A DNA stretch of 64,000 nt, from positions 4,960,001 through 5,024,000 of the forward strand of contig NZ_PHUJ01000003.1 in assembly GCF_002813375.1 (NCBI RefSeq), given 5' to 3'. The notes under the pieces are model-generated. The model was given only the letters and a program-made list of their open reading frames with translations. It did not search any database and was not told the origin of the DNA. Below are positions 49,718 to 58,646 of the stretch, in pieces (the stretch's first letter is position 1; each line of letters begins with the position of its first letter). Origin of the DNA: Pseudonocardia alni. Its GTDB lineage: Bacteria; Actinomycetota; Actinomycetes; Mycobacteriales; Pseudonocardiaceae. A program made the position numbers and the translations under genes.

Positions 49718-49975
49718 ATGGCACACAAGAAGGGTGCGTCCAGCTCCCGTAACGGTCGCGACTCCAACGCCCAGTACCTGGGTGTGAAGCGTTTCGGCGG
49801 CCAGTCGGTCAAGGCCGGCGAGATCCTCATCCGTCAGCGCGGCACCGCCACCCACCCGGGTGTCAACGTCGGGCGCGGCAAGGACGACACGCTGTTCGCC
49901 CTCGCCGCCGGGACCGTCGAGTTCGGTTCCAAGCGCGGCCGCAAGACCGTGAACATCGTGCCGGCCGAGGTCTGA
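49718..49975 (+). CDS. rpmA: 50S ribosomal protein L27
   Basis: An 85-residue protein, [20 protein letters not shown] onward, with [22 protein letters not shown]. The N-terminus is the short actinobacterial form without the cleaved extension seen in Firmicutes; it reaches the peptidyl-transferase centre. AAGGAG lies upstream. It is followed by a hairpin and then obgE. Confidence 0.97.
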   Translation: MAHKKGASSSRNGRDSNAQYLGVKRFGGQSVKAGEILIRQRGTATHPGVNVGRGKDDTLFALAAGTVEFGSKRGRKTVNIVPAEV

Positions 49976-50000
49976 GCGACCCGCCAGCACAGCGACGCCG

Positions 50001-50035
50001 ACGGCGGGTCACCCCGGTAACGGGGGGCCCGCCGT
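50001..50035 (+). terminator. Hairpin after rpmA
   Basis: Stem of about 14 pairs with one bulge and one mismatch, loop GTAA. It may end or thin out rplU-rpmA transcription before obgE. Confidence 0.55.
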
Positions 50036-50095
50036 TCGTCGTGTCACCACCCACCGCGGCCCCGCCGCGGTTACGACAACGACAGGAGCACCGTC

Positions 50096-51595
50096 ATGTC
50101 CCGGTTCGTGGACCGCGTCGTGCTGCACGCGACCGCGGGTGCCGGGGGCAACGGCTGCGCCTCGGTACACCGCGAGAAGTTCAAGCCGCTCGGCGGCCCC
50201 GACGGCGGCAACGGCGGCCGGGGCGGCTCGGTCGTGCTCGTCGTCGACGCGGGTGTGCACACGCTGCTCGACTACCACCACCGCCCCCGTGCGGAGGCGA
50301 AGAACGGCACGCAGGGGCAGGGTGCGTTCAAGCAGGGCGCGAACGCCCCGGACCTGGAGCTGCGGGTCCCCGACGGCACCGTCGTTCTCGACGCCGGCGG
50401 CGAGGTCGTCGCCGACCTGGTCGGTGTCGGCACCCGGTTCGTCGCCGCCGAGGGCGGACGGGGCGGGCTCGGCAACGCCGCGCTGTCCTCCGCCGCCCGC
50501 AAGGCCCCCGGCTTCGCGCTGCTCGGTGAGCCCGGCGACGAGGTCGAGCTGACCCTGGAGCTGCGCAGCCTCGCCGACGTCGGCCTGGTCGGGTTCCCCA
50601 GCGCGGGCAAGTCCTCGCTGGTGGCGGCCCTGTCCGCGGCCCGCCCGAAGATCGCCGACTACCCGTTCACCACCCTCGTGCCCCAGCTCGGCGTGGTCAG
50701 CGCGGGGGACGACACCTTCACCGTCGCCGACGTCCCCGGCCTCATCCCGGGTGCCGCCGAGGGCCGCGGCCTCGGCCTGGAGTTCCTGCGCCACATCGAG
50801 CGCTGCTCGGTGCTGGTGCACGTCGTGGACTGCGCGACCTTCGAGACCGAGCGCGACCCGGTGTCCGACATCGAGGCACTGGAGACCGAGCTGGCGCACT
50901 ACGCCGAGGCTCTCGGCACCAGCGCGCTGGGGGAGCGGATCGACCAGCGCCCGCGCCTGGTCGCGCTCAACAAGATCGACGTCCCGGACGCCGCGGACCT
51001 GGTCGACATGGTCCGCGAGGACCTGACCGAGCGCTTCGGCTGGCCGGTGTACGCGATCTCCACCGCGTCCCGGGCCGGGCTGCGGGAGCTGAGCTTCGCG
51101 ATGGCCGAGCGGGTCGCCGCGGCCCGTGCCGCGCGCCCGGAGGCCGAGCCGAGCCGGATCGTGCTGCGCCCGCGCGCCGTCGACGACACCGGCTTCACCA
51201 TCACGCCCGACCCGGAGCTCGACGGCGGGTTCATCGTGCGCGGGGAGCGCCCCGAGCGGTGGATCCGCCAGACCGCGTTCGAGAACGACGAGGCCGTCGG
51301 CTACCTCGCCGACCGGCTCGCCCGGCTCGGCGTGGAGGAGGCGCTCGCCAAGGCCGGAGCCGTCCCCGGCTGCCCGGTCACCGTCGGCCAGGTCACCTTC
51401 GACTGGGAGCCGTCCACCCCGGCCGGCGTCGCCGCCCTGCTCACCGGGCGCGGCACCGACATCCGGCTGGAGGGCAACGACCGGGTCGGCGCCGCCGAGC
51501 GCAAGCGCGCCCGGGGCGCGCGCCGGAACCACCTGTCCGACGCCGAGCTCGCCGCGGGCGCCCGCTACTCGTCGGACCACGAGATCGAGGAGTGA
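50096..51595 (+). CDS. obgE: GTPase Obg/CgtA
   Basis: A 499-residue ribosome-assembly GTPase. The Gly-rich Obg fold is at 1-155 ([20 protein letters not shown]). The G domain has G1 [10 protein letters not shown]2 with [10 protein letters not shown]3 DVPGLIPGA and G4 NKID. A C-terminal OCT domain (about 350-440) and a basic tail follow, typical for actinobacteria. CAGGAG precedes the ATG. It is one of the conserved rplU-rpmA-obgE-proB run. Confidence 0.97.
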   Translation: MSRFVDRVVLHATAGAGGNGCASVHREKFKPLGGPDGGNGGRGGSVVLVVDAGVHTLLDYHHRPRAEAKNGTQGQGAFKQGANAPDLELRVPDGTVVLDAGGEVVADLVGVGTRFVAAEGGRGGLGNAALSSAARKAPGFALLGEPGDEVELTLELRSLADVGLVGFPSAGKSSLVAALSAARPKIADYPFTTLVPQLGVVSAGDDTFTVADVPGLIPGAAEGRGLGLEFLRHIERCSVLVHVVDCATFETERDPVSDIEALETELAHYAEALGTSALGERIDQRPRLVALNKIDVPDAADLVDMVREDLTERFGWPVYAISTASRAGLRELSFAMAERVAAARAARPEAEPSRIVLRPRAVDDTGFTITPDPELDGGFIVRGERPERWIRQTAFENDEAVGYLADRLARLGVEEALAKAGAVPGCPVTVGQVTFDWEPSTPAGVAALLTGRGTDIRLEGNDRVGAAERKRARGARRNHLSDAELAAGARYSSDHEIEE

Positions 51596-51602
51596 GACCC
51601 GC

Positions 51603-52715
51603 GTGAGCACGCGCGCCGCACTGGGTGCGGCGAAGCGGATCGTGGTGAAGGTCGGGTCGTCGTCGCTGACGAGCCTGACCGGTGGTCTCGACCCGGCCCG
51701 GCTCGACGCCCTGGTCGACGCCCTGGTGGGGCGTCGCGCCGCCGGTGCGCAGGTCGTGCTCGTCTCCTCGGGGGCGATCGCGGCCGGCCTCGCGCCGCTG
51801 CAGCTGCGACGCCGGCCGCGTGACCTGGCGACCCAGCAGGCCGCCGCGTCGGTCGGGCAGCTGCTGCTCGCCCACGCCTACTCGGCGTCGTTCGCCCGGC
51901 ACGGGCAGGGCATCGGGCAGGTGCTGCTCACCGCCGACGACATGATCCGCCGCTCGAACTACCGCAACGCCCAGCGCACGCTGGAGCGGCTGCTGCAGCT
52001 CGGGTCGCTTCCGGTGGTCAACGAGAACGACACCGTCGCCACCGCCGAGATCCGGGTGGGCGACAACGACCGGCTCGCCGCGCTCGTCGCGCACATCGTC
52101 GGCGCCGACGCGCTCGTGCTGCTCTCCGACGTCGACGGCCTCTACGACGGCCACCCGCGCGACCCCGGGACGTCGCTGATCACCGAGGTCGACGACCCGG
52201 CCGAGCTCGCGGGGGTCAGCGTCACCCGCCCCGGGTCGGGACTGGGCACCGGCGGCATGGCCACCAAGGTCGAGGCGGCCGCGATGGCGTCGGCGGCCGG
52301 GATCCCGGTGCTGCTGACCTCCGCCGACCGGATCGCCGATGCCCTGGCCACCACCGAGGACGGCCCGGAGGTCGGCACCGTGTTCCGCGCCGCCGGGACC
52401 CGGATGGGTGCCCGCCGGTTCTGGCTGCGGCACGCCGCCGACGTCCGTGGGGCCCTCGACCTCGACGACGGCGCGGTCGAGGCCGTCCGCCGCCGTCGTC
52501 GCTCGCTGCTCGCCGCCGGGGTGCACGGCGTGTCCGGTGACTTCGACGCCGGCGACGTCGTCGAGCTGCTCGCCCCCGGTGGACGGGCCATCGCACGGGG
52601 TGTCGTCTCCTACGACGCGACCGAGCTGCCGCACATGATCGGCCGCCGGACCCGCGAGCTGCCGCCCGAGCAGCGGCGCGAGCTCGTCCACGCGGACGAC
52701 CTCGTTCTGCTCTAG
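51603..52715 (+). CDS. proB: Glutamate 5-kinase
   Basis: The 370-residue first enzyme of proline synthesis phosphorylates glutamate. [15 protein letters not shown] starts the amino-acid kinase fold; [37 protein letters not shown] and [11 protein letters not shown] are the conserved substrate and ATP motifs. A C-terminal PUA domain (about 280-365) is present, as in E. coli. GTG at 51603 lies 7 bp after obgE, so they form one operon. Confidence 0.96.
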   Translation: MSTRAALGAAKRIVVKVGSSSLTSLTGGLDPARLDALVDALVGRRAAGAQVVLVSSGAIAAGLAPLQLRRRPRDLATQQAAASVGQLLLAHAYSASFARHGQGIGQVLLTADDMIRRSNYRNAQRTLERLLQLGSLPVVNENDTVATAEIRVGDNDRLAALVAHIVGADALVLLSDVDGLYDGHPRDPGTSLITEVDDPAELAGVSVTRPGSGLGTGGMATKVEAAAMASAAGIPVLLTSADRIADALATTEDGPEVGTVFRAAGTRMGARRFWLRHAADVRGALDLDDGAVEAVRRRRRSLLAAGVHGVSGDFDAGDVVELLAPGGRAIARGVVSYDATELPHMIGRRTRELPPEQRRELVHADDLVLL

Positions 52716-52739
52716 ACGGCGGCAGGGCACAATGCCCGC

Positions 52740-53978
52740 ATGTCGGCCGACCGCGCCCGTTCCGCGCTGGTCGCGTCCCTGGTCCGCGACGGCCGGGTGC
52801 GCACCTCCGCGGTCCGCGCGGCACTGGAGACGGTGCCGCGCCACCTGTTCCTGCCGGCCCTCGACCCCGGCGGGGCCTACGCCGACGTCGCCGTCCCGAT
52901 CAAAATCGACGACGGCGTCACGGTCAGCTCGGTCTCCCAGCCGTCGATGGTCGCGATCATGCTGGAACAGCTGGAGGCCGGGCCGGGACACCGGGTGCTG
53001 GAGATCGGTGCGGGGGCCGGCTGGAACGCGGCGCTGCTGGCGGAGCTGGTCGGTCCGGACGGGGCCGTGACCACCCTCGACATCGACGACGACCTGGTCG
53101 CCGGGGCCCGGGCGAACCTGGACGCCGCCGGGTTCGACGACGTCGACGTCGTCGTCGGGGACGGGGCGCTCGGGTACCCGCCCGCGGCGCCCTACGACCG
53201 GATCCAGCTGACCGTCGGCTCCACCGGCGTTCGGCCGGAGTGGGTCGCCCAGCTCGCGCCCGGCGGCCGGCTGCTGCTGCCGCTCACGGTGCGCGGCAGC
53301 CAGCTGTCGGTGGCGTTTGTCCACACCGCTCCGGGACGGCTGCACTCGCGGTCGGTGCGCAGCTGCGCGTTCGTCCGGCTGCGCGGGGAGGGTGCCGACC
53401 CGGGCGCCGAGGTCGCGCTGCCGGACGGCCGGTGGCGGGTGCAGCCCGCCTGCGGCTCCGATGACGCCGACGTCCCGGACCCGCGGGCGCTGGCCCGCGC
53501 GACCACGGGTGCGGGCTCCGACCGGCCGGTGGCAGCGGCGGGCACGGTGGCGGATCTGTGGGACGGGCTCGGGCTGTGGTGCGCGGTCGCCGACCCGGGG
53601 GTGGTGCGGCTGTTCGGCCCGGCCGAGGGTGGGGCGGCACCGGCGCTGTTCGACCTCGGTGGTGTCCGCGCGACGCTGGGCCTGGTCGCGGGCGACGGGT
53701 GCGCGGTGCTGCTGGCGAACCCGGAGGCGACGGTGCGGGCCTGCGGGCCGGACGGTGACCGCGCCGCCGAACGGCTGGCCGGGCTGGTCGCGGGGTGGGT
53801 CGACGCGGGCCGGCCGCACGCGGCGGACCTGCGGATCGAGGCGGTCGTCCCGTCGCTCGCCGGTCCCGGTGGCGGTGCGGAGCGCGGGTCCGTTGTGGAC
53901 CGGGCCGGGCCGGCGGACGTGGTGGTGGACGGCGCGGGTACCCGGCTGACGCTGCGCTGGGGTCCGGCCACGGCCTGA
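52740..53978 (+). CDS. PCMT-like methyltransferase with extra C-terminal domain
   Basis: A 412-residue protein. Residues 1-190 form the protein-L-isoaspartate O-methyltransferase fold: VPRHLFLP, VSSVSQPSMVAIMLEQL and the SAM motif VLEIGAGAGWNAALLAELVG. The last 210 residues have no family I know (strand-rich, LGLWCAVADPGVVRLFG, TLRWGPATA end). Similar two-part proteins occur in actinobacteria, some near lanthipeptide genes, but no precursor peptide is seen here. CACAAT at 52728-52733 ends 6 bp before the ATG, suggesting a leaderless message. Confidence 0.8.
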   Translation: MSADRARSALVASLVRDGRVRTSAVRAALETVPRHLFLPALDPGGAYADVAVPIKIDDGVTVSSVSQPSMVAIMLEQLEAGPGHRVLEIGAGAGWNAALLAELVGPDGAVTTLDIDDDLVAGARANLDAAGFDDVDVVVGDGALGYPPAAPYDRIQLTVGSTGVRPEWVAQLAPGGRLLLPLTVRGSQLSVAFVHTAPGRLHSRSVRSCAFVRLRGEGADPGAEVALPDGRWRVQPACGSDDADVPDPRALARATTGAGSDRPVAAAGTVADLWDGLGLWCAVADPGVVRLFGPAEGGAAPALFDLGGVRATLGLVAGDGCAVLLANPEATVRACGPDGDRAAERLAGLVAGWVDAGRPHAADLRIEAVVPSLAGPGGGAERGSVVDRAGPADVVVDGAGTRLTLRWGPATA

Positions 53979-54087
53979 CACGCGGGGTCACGGCCCGGAG
54001 CCGGGCCCGGGGCGACACGGTCCCGCACCGCTGCGGCGGCGCGGAGCCCGTGGCCCGGTGCCCCGGCCCACCCGGCGTCCCCGGGCG

Positions 54088-54120
54088 GGCCGCCGGCGGA
54101 CCCCGCGCCCGCCGGCGGCC
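54088..54120. terminator. Hairpin between the PCMT-like and lipoprotein genes
   Basis: A 12-bp stem of GC-only pairs (arms 54088-54099 and 54109-54120) with a 9-nt loop, between convergent genes. Confidence 0.55.
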
Positions 54121-54146
54121 GGCCCGCGGTGACCGGGGCACGGTGC

Positions 54147-54530
54147 TCACCGGGACCGGGTCGTCCGTTTCGGACTCGTCGTCGTCGTCGTCTTCGTCGT
54201 GGTCCTCCTCGTGGTCTGCGGCGCCGAGGTCGCCCGGGGTGCCGGGGTCCGCGCGGCGGAGGTCCGCGGTGTACCCGGGGACCGGGCGACGACCGTGCGG
54301 TGGTGGTCGTGGTCGTCGTCGAGTGCGGACACCGGTACCCACCGCGGTCCGGCCGGTGACACGACCGCCTCGGGCGCAGGGCAGGCGGCCGGGTCCACCT
54401 CGAGGTAGTCGTCGCCGTCGGCCTCCAGGACCCCGCACACCTGCCGTTCCGGCCCGGTCGAGCAGGCGGTCAGCGGGGCGCCGGCGACGAGGACCAGTGC
54501 GAGCGCGGAGAGCCAGGTCGCGGTCCGCAC
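54147..54530 (-). CDS. Small Thr-rich lipoprotein
   Basis: A 127-residue exported protein with a signal peptide (TWLSALALVLVAGAPLTAC) and lipobox LTAC, Cys23 being lipidated. The middle is acidic (EADGDDYLEVDPAACPAPEA) and the last 35 residues are Thr/Arg/Ser/Pro-rich, as if cell-wall linked or disordered. No family recognised. GTG at 54530 is 3 bp after the stop of the DUF4333 gene, so it is the second gene of a two-gene unit. Confidence 0.65.
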   Translation of the reverse strand: MRTATWLSALALVLVAGAPLTACSTGPERQVCGVLEADGDDYLEVDPAACPAPEAVVSPAGPRWVPVSALDDDHDHHRTVVARSPGTPRTSAARTPAPRATSAPQTTRRTTTKTTTTTSPKRTTRSR

Positions 54531-54533
54531 GGC

Positions 54534-55070
54534 TCAGACCTGCTCGACGTCGAAGTTGACCAGACCGCCCTGGACCTCGGTCACGGTCGCGCGGACGTCG
54601 ATCGAGTCCTCGTCGGAGGTGACGCGGCAGCCGACGGCCTGGCCGGTGGTGGGGGCGAGGTCGCCGTCGCAGGTGGTGGCGTCGATCGGGACGCCGGCGT
54701 TCTGCGCGACGAGCGAGCCGACGGTGTCCTGCAGCAGCGCCTTCGGCACCGGGCGGGGCTCGGTGGTGATGTCGAAGGAGACGGTGTCCCCGTCGACGGC
54801 GGTGACGGTGACGACGGCGCCGACCGGCTGGCCACCGGAGTGGAACTCGCAGGTCCGGCTCGCCCCGACGGTCGCGTCGAGGTCGGTGGCGCAGTCGGCC
54901 TTCCCGTTGTCGAGGGAGACGCCCTGCGCGCCCAGCTTGCTGACGATCTGCTGCTCGACGCTGTCCGCCGGGACGGAGGCGAGGCTGCAGGCCGTGGTGC
55001 CGAACAGGACTGTGCTCGTCGCCGCGGCGATGAGGCCGAGCCGGGCGAGGCTGCGCAGGGTGGCGTTCAT
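54534..55070 (-). CDS. Lipoprotein with two DUF4333 domains
   Basis: A 178-residue exported lipoprotein. The signal peptide ends in a FGTTAC lipobox. Two tandem DUF4333 repeats follow (about 30-100 and 105-178), each with a xxVEQQIVSKLGAQG-type helix, a conserved Cys pair (DCATDL/TCEF and TCDGDL/GCRV) and a DTVSFDI or GLVNFDV end. DUF4333 proteins are secreted actinobacterial proteins of unknown role. GGAG precedes the ATG. Heptamer direct repeats lie about 90 bp upstream, next to the SARP gene end. Confidence 0.8.
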   Translation of the reverse strand: MNATLRSLARLGLIAAATSTVLFGTTACSLASVPADSVEQQIVSKLGAQGVSLDNGKADCATDLDATVGASRTCEFHSGGQPVGAVVTVTAVDGDTVSFDITTEPRPVPKALLQDTVGSLVAQNAGVPIDATTCDGDLAPTTGQAVGCRVTSDEDSIDVRATVTEVQGGLVNFDVEQV

Positions 55071-55156
55071 GGTGTCTCCTCGGGTGGTGGCCCCGGCGGC
55101 CCGGGCGGCCGGTGGGGCGAACACCACGAACTCTGCGGTGGGCCACTGGCACTCCA

Positions 55157-55174
55157 CTTGCAGCGGCCTTGCAG
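55157..55174 (-). promoter_or_regulatory. SARP-type heptamer direct repeats before the DUF4333 lipoprotein gene
   Basis: On the reverse strand CTGCAAG occurs twice with a 4-nt spacer (55174-55168 and 55163-55157), an 11-bp period. A weaker GTGCAGG lies about 10 bp further upstream. SARP regulators bind just such heptamer repeats. The -10 hexamer expected 8 bp downstream (CAGTGG) is weak. Confidence 0.5.
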
Positions 55175-55204
55175 GGTCCTGCACGCGGTCCCGCGGAGCG
55201 CGGC

Positions 55205-58111
55205 TCAGGCGCTCCGGCCCACCACCCGGGTGGCGACGGTGCCGCCGTCACCGAGCTCGTCGAGGACTGCGGCGATCGCCGCCCGCCCACCCGCGACGCC
55301 CTCGGTGAACGCGGTGGCGTACCGCTCCGCCGAGCCGCCGAGCGCGGCCCGGACCAGGGCGACGTTGCGCTCGGAGTCCTGCGGGTCCATCTCCTCGGGC
55401 CGGTAGCCGACCTCGCCGCCGACCGCGGACACCGCCCCCAGCAGCAGGGCGCCCCGTACGCCGTCCCCGGACTGCCCCAACGCGCCCGCGAGGGCGTGCA
55501 CCGCGACCAGCCAGGACGTCACGTCGGGCTCGCCACCGAGGAACCGCACGAGCGACTCCGCCTCGTCCAGCGCGGCCGGGTCGCCGCGGTCGAGCAGGGT
55601 CTTCACCAGGTGCCAGCGCGAGGACCCGTCGGCGAACCCGTGCCCGGCCCGCCGCGCGACGGCCACCGCGGACCGCAGCACGTCCAGCGCCGTCGCCGTG
55701 TCCCCGCCGAGGCGCGCGAGGTGCCCGGCGGCCATCAGCGTCTCGGACTCACCGGGGCCGTCCCCGGCCGCGCGCGAGACCGCGAGTGCCTCGCCCAGCA
55801 GGGCCTGTGCGGCCGCCGGGTCGGCCGCCGCGGCCAGGTAGGCCCGGAACGCGAGCCCGCGGGCGACCTTCGTCGGGTGCCGGGCCGGGTCCATCCGTTC
55901 CAGCCCGGCGGCGACGTCGGCGGCCGCACCGGCCGGGTCACCGGCCAGGTAGCGCAGGGGACCGGAGGCGAAGTGCGCCAGCCCGACGGCCTCCGGGTCG
56001 GCGTCCGGCCCGGCCGCGGCCAGCGCGGCGGTGGCCCACCCGATGCCCTCGGCGACCCGGCCGAAGCGGTACCAGTACCAGCCCAGCACCCCGGCCAGGC
56101 GCAGCGCGTCGTCGACCGCGGCGGTACTCCCGTCGGCGAGCGCGGCCCCGAACGCGGCCCGCACGTTCGGCTGCTCGGCTCGGACCCGCCCGAACCAGCG
56201 GGCCGCGTCGTGGCCGAGCCAGGCGGCGTCGGCCTCGGTGACGACGTCGAGGACCCAGCGCCGGTGCGCGGTGCGGGCCGCCGTATGCGCGGCGTCGTCG
56301 AGCAGGGTGTCGCCGAAGGCACGCAGGGACTCCAGCAGCGCGAACCGGCGGGGGCCCGGTGCGCCGGTGTCGACGCCGACCAGGGACTTCGCGACGAGCG
56401 TGGCCAGCCCGTCGCGGACCGGCACCCCGGCGACGTCGGCGGCCGCGGCCGAGTCGAACCCGCCGGTGAACACCGACAGCGCCCCGAACAGCCACCGATC
56501 GGCCGGGCCGAGGTCGTCGACCGACAGCGCGATGGTGTGCTCCAGGCTCCGGTGCCGGGCGGGGGTGCCCCGGCCGGCCCCCACGAGCAGGGAGAACCGG
56601 TCGTCGAGGGCGTCGGCGATCTCCCCGACCGACAGGGTGCGGCTGCGGGCGGCCGCCAGCTCGACGGCCAGCGGGAGCCCGTCGAGCCGGGCGCAGACCT
56701 CGGCGACGCGGGCCCGGTCGTCGCCGGTGGGGGCCACGCCGGGCGCCGCGGCCGACGCGCGGTCCAGGAACAGCTGCTCGGCCGCGGCGGGGGACAGCGG
56801 CGCGAGCTCCAGCAGCTGCTCACCGGGCAGGTCGACGGGCTCGCGGCTGGTCGCGACCACCCGCACGCCGGGGCACTCGGGCAGCAGCGTGGTGAGCAGC
56901 TCGGCGACGGCGTCGAGGACGTGCTCGCAGTTGTCGAGCACCAGCAGGCCGGGGGTGCCGGCCAGGGCGGCGGCGAGCTGGTCGGCGCCCTGGGCGGTGA
57001 GCACCCCGGCGGCCTCGGCGACGACGGGGGCGAGCAGCGCGCCGGAGGTCCCCGGGGCGAGGTCGGCGAGCTCGGTCCACCACACCGGACCGCCCGTGTC
57101 GGCGGCGACGGCCAGCGCGACGCGGGTCTTGCCCACCCCGCCGGGGCCGACGACGGTGACGAGCCGGTGGGCGTCGAGGGCGGCGCGCAGCCCGGCGAGG
57201 TCGTCGTCGCGGCCGAGCAGCGCCGTCGACGGCACCGGCAGCGGCCTGCGGGTGGCCCCGGCGGCGGGCGCCGGGGCGTCGGCGGCGGGGGCCCGGTGCA
57301 GCAGCTCCGGGTCGTGGGCGAGCACCGCCCGCTCGGTCGCGGCGAGTCCGGGCCCCGGGTCGACGCCGAGCTCCTCGGCGAGCAGGTCCCGCGCGGTCCG
57401 CAGGACGGCGAGGGCGTCGGCCTGGCGCCCGGCGCGGTAGAGCGCGCGGGCCCGCAGCTCCCACGCGCGCTCGCGCAGCGGGTACTCGGCGGTGAGCGCG
57501 GCCAGGTCGTCGAGCAGCGTCACGTCCTCGCCGGTGGCGAGCGCGGCGGCGGCCCGGTCCTCGCGGATCCCGGCGCGCAGCTCGGTCAGCGCGGCCACCT
57601 CGGCGGCCAGGAAGGCGCGGTCGGCGAGGTCGCCGAACGGGGTGCCGTCGCCGGTGGCCAGCGCCAGGTCCAGCACGGACACCGCCTCGTGCGGGCGTCG
57701 CTGCGCCAGCGCGGTCGCGCCGCGGGCGGCGAGCTCGCGCATCGCCCACACGTCGACCTGCTCGGGCCGGACGGCCAGGGCGTAGCCGCCGCTGCCGCGG
57801 ACCAGTACCGTCGCGGCCCCGCGGGCCGAGCGGCCGGGCTCCAGGACACCCCGCAGCCGGGCGACGTAGGTGTGCAGCGCCTGCTTCGAGGCCGGGGCGG
57901 GTTCGGAGTCCCAGACGGCGTCGATGAGCAGGTCCTCGGTGGCCGGACGCCCGGCGGCGACGACGAGCGCGGCGAGCAGCGCCCGCGGGCGCGGCCCGCC
58001 GAGCGCCAGGTCGTCGCCGTCACGGCTCGCCCGCACACCACCGAGGACCGAGAGCTGCAGTGACGACGCCTGCGGGGGGACCGCCTCCGCAGGCACGGCA
58101 GGACCGGACAT
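55205..58111 (-). CDS. AfsR/SARP family transcriptional regulator (BTAD-NB-ARC-TPR)
   Basis: A 968-residue regulator. The winged helix of the OmpR/SARP type is at about 18-110 (LSVLGGVRASRDGDDLALGG), the BTAD helical domain at about 115-265 (YPLRERAWELRARALYRAGR), and an NB-ARC/STAND ATPase follows with P-loop GPGGVGKT at about 325 and LVLDNCEHVL. TPR-like helices fill 560-960. Such proteins activate antibiotic or secretion genes in response to signals. TAGGGT ends 6 bp before ATG 58111 (leaderless), with a palindrome over the -35 area. Confidence 0.92.
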   Translation of the reverse strand: MSGPAVPAEAVPPQASSLQLSVLGGVRASRDGDDLALGGPRPRALLAALVVAAGRPATEDLLIDAVWDSEPAPASKQALHTYVARLRGVLEPGRSARGAATVLVRGSGGYALAVRPEQVDVWAMRELAARGATALAQRRPHEAVSVLDLALATGDGTPFGDLADRAFLAAEVAALTELRAGIREDRAAAALATGEDVTLLDDLAALTAEYPLRERAWELRARALYRAGRQADALAVLRTARDLLAEELGVDPGPGLAATERAVLAHDPELLHRAPAADAPAPAAGATRRPLPVPSTALLGRDDDLAGLRAALDAHRLVTVVGPGGVGKTRVALAVAADTGGPVWWTELADLAPGTSGALLAPVVAEAAGVLTAQGADQLAAALAGTPGLLVLDNCEHVLDAVAELLTTLLPECPGVRVVATSREPVDLPGEQLLELAPLSPAAAEQLFLDRASAAAPGVAPTGDDRARVAEVCARLDGLPLAVELAAARSRTLSVGEIADALDDRFSLLVGAGRGTPARHRSLEHTIALSVDDLGPADRWLFGALSVFTGGFDSAAAADVAGVPVRDGLATLVAKSLVGVDTGAPGPRRFALLESLRAFGDTLLDDAAHTAARTAHRRWVLDVVTEADAAWLGHDAARWFGRVRAEQPNVRAAFGAALADGSTAAVDDALRLAGVLGWYWYRFGRVAEGIGWATAALAAAGPDADPEAVGLAHFASGPLRYLAGDPAGAAADVAAGLERMDPARHPTKVARGLAFRAYLAAAADPAAAQALLGEALAVSRAAGDGPGESETLMAAGHLARLGGDTATALDVLRSAVAVARRAGHGFADGSSRWHLVKTLLDRGDPAALDEAESLVRFLGGEPDVTSWLVAVHALAGALGQSGDGVRGALLLGAVSAVGGEVGYRPEEMDPQDSERNVALVRAALGGSAERYATAFTEGVAGGRAAIAAVLDELGDGGTVATRVVGRSA

Positions 58112-58117
58112 ACCCCG

Positions 58118-58152
58118 ACCCTACGAAGATGATCCGGATCTCCGGAATCATC
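58118..58152 (-). promoter_or_regulatory. -10 box and near-palindrome upstream of the SARP gene
   Basis: TAGGGT (58123-58118) is the -10. GATGATCCGGA and TCCGGAATCATC (58128-58152) form an almost perfect inverted repeat covering the -35 position, a good place for a repressor or autoregulator. Confidence 0.5.
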
Positions 58153-58174
58153 TGCTCTGATGATGCGTGGCCGG

Positions 58175-58609
58175 TCAGCCGCGCGGCTCCAGGTGGACCA
58201 GCGGGATCTCCCGGGTGGTGCTGCGCTGGTAGCCGGCGTAGTTGCGGTACTTCCCGGCGATCTGCGGCCAGAGCGTCGCGCGGTCGGCCGGGTCGGCGAT
58301 CCGGGCGCGCATGGGCACGCGTGGCCCGCCCTGCACGGCGACCTCGACGTCCGGGTCCGCACGCAGGTTGAGGAACCAGGCGGGGTGGCGGTCGTCGCCG
58401 CCCCGGGAGGCGACGACGACGTAGCTCCCGTCACCGTGGACCGGTGCCGTGAGCAGCACCGTGCGCGGCTCGCCGGAGCGCCGGCCGCGGGTGGTCAGCT
58501 CGACGACGGGCATCCCCATCGCCGAGTGGCCGACCTTCCCACCGGTCAGCCGGATCAGCAGACGGTGGCCCGCGTTCATGGCCTTCAGCGCGATGTCGGG
58601 TGGGTTCAC
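58175..58609 (-). CDS. Nitroreductase/deazaflavin-dependent oxidoreductase family protein (DDN-like)
   Basis: A 144-residue split-barrel protein. GKVGHSAMGMPVVELTTRGRRSG is the DDN/DUF385 signature that contacts F420, and ASRGGDDRHPAWFLNLRADPDVEV with AGYQRSTTREIPLVHLEP completes the family pattern. These enzymes use F420H2 to reduce quinones or nitro compounds. The GTG at 58609 was chosen because TAGGGT (58622-58617) ends 7 bp before it; a GTG 6 bp further up would overlap the expected transcription start. Confidence 0.87.
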   Translation of the reverse strand: MNPPDIALKAMNAGHRLLIRLTGGKVGHSAMGMPVVELTTRGRRSGEPRTVLLTAPVHGDGSYVVVASRGGDDRHPAWFLNLRADPDVEVAVQGGPRVPMRARIADPADRATLWPQIAGKYRNYAGYQRSTTREIPLVHLEPRG

Positions 58610-58646
58610 GACCACGACCCTACCGGCGGGTAGTCGTCGCGGCGGG

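Noticed and set aside
52740-53978. Lanthipeptide cluster around the PCMT-like gene
   Set aside because: No dehydratase, cyclase, transporter or precursor peptide lies nearby.
55112-58063. A 983-codon frame opposite the AfsR-like gene
   Set aside because: No motif or start signal; the reverse-strand gene has clear BTAD and P-loop motifs.
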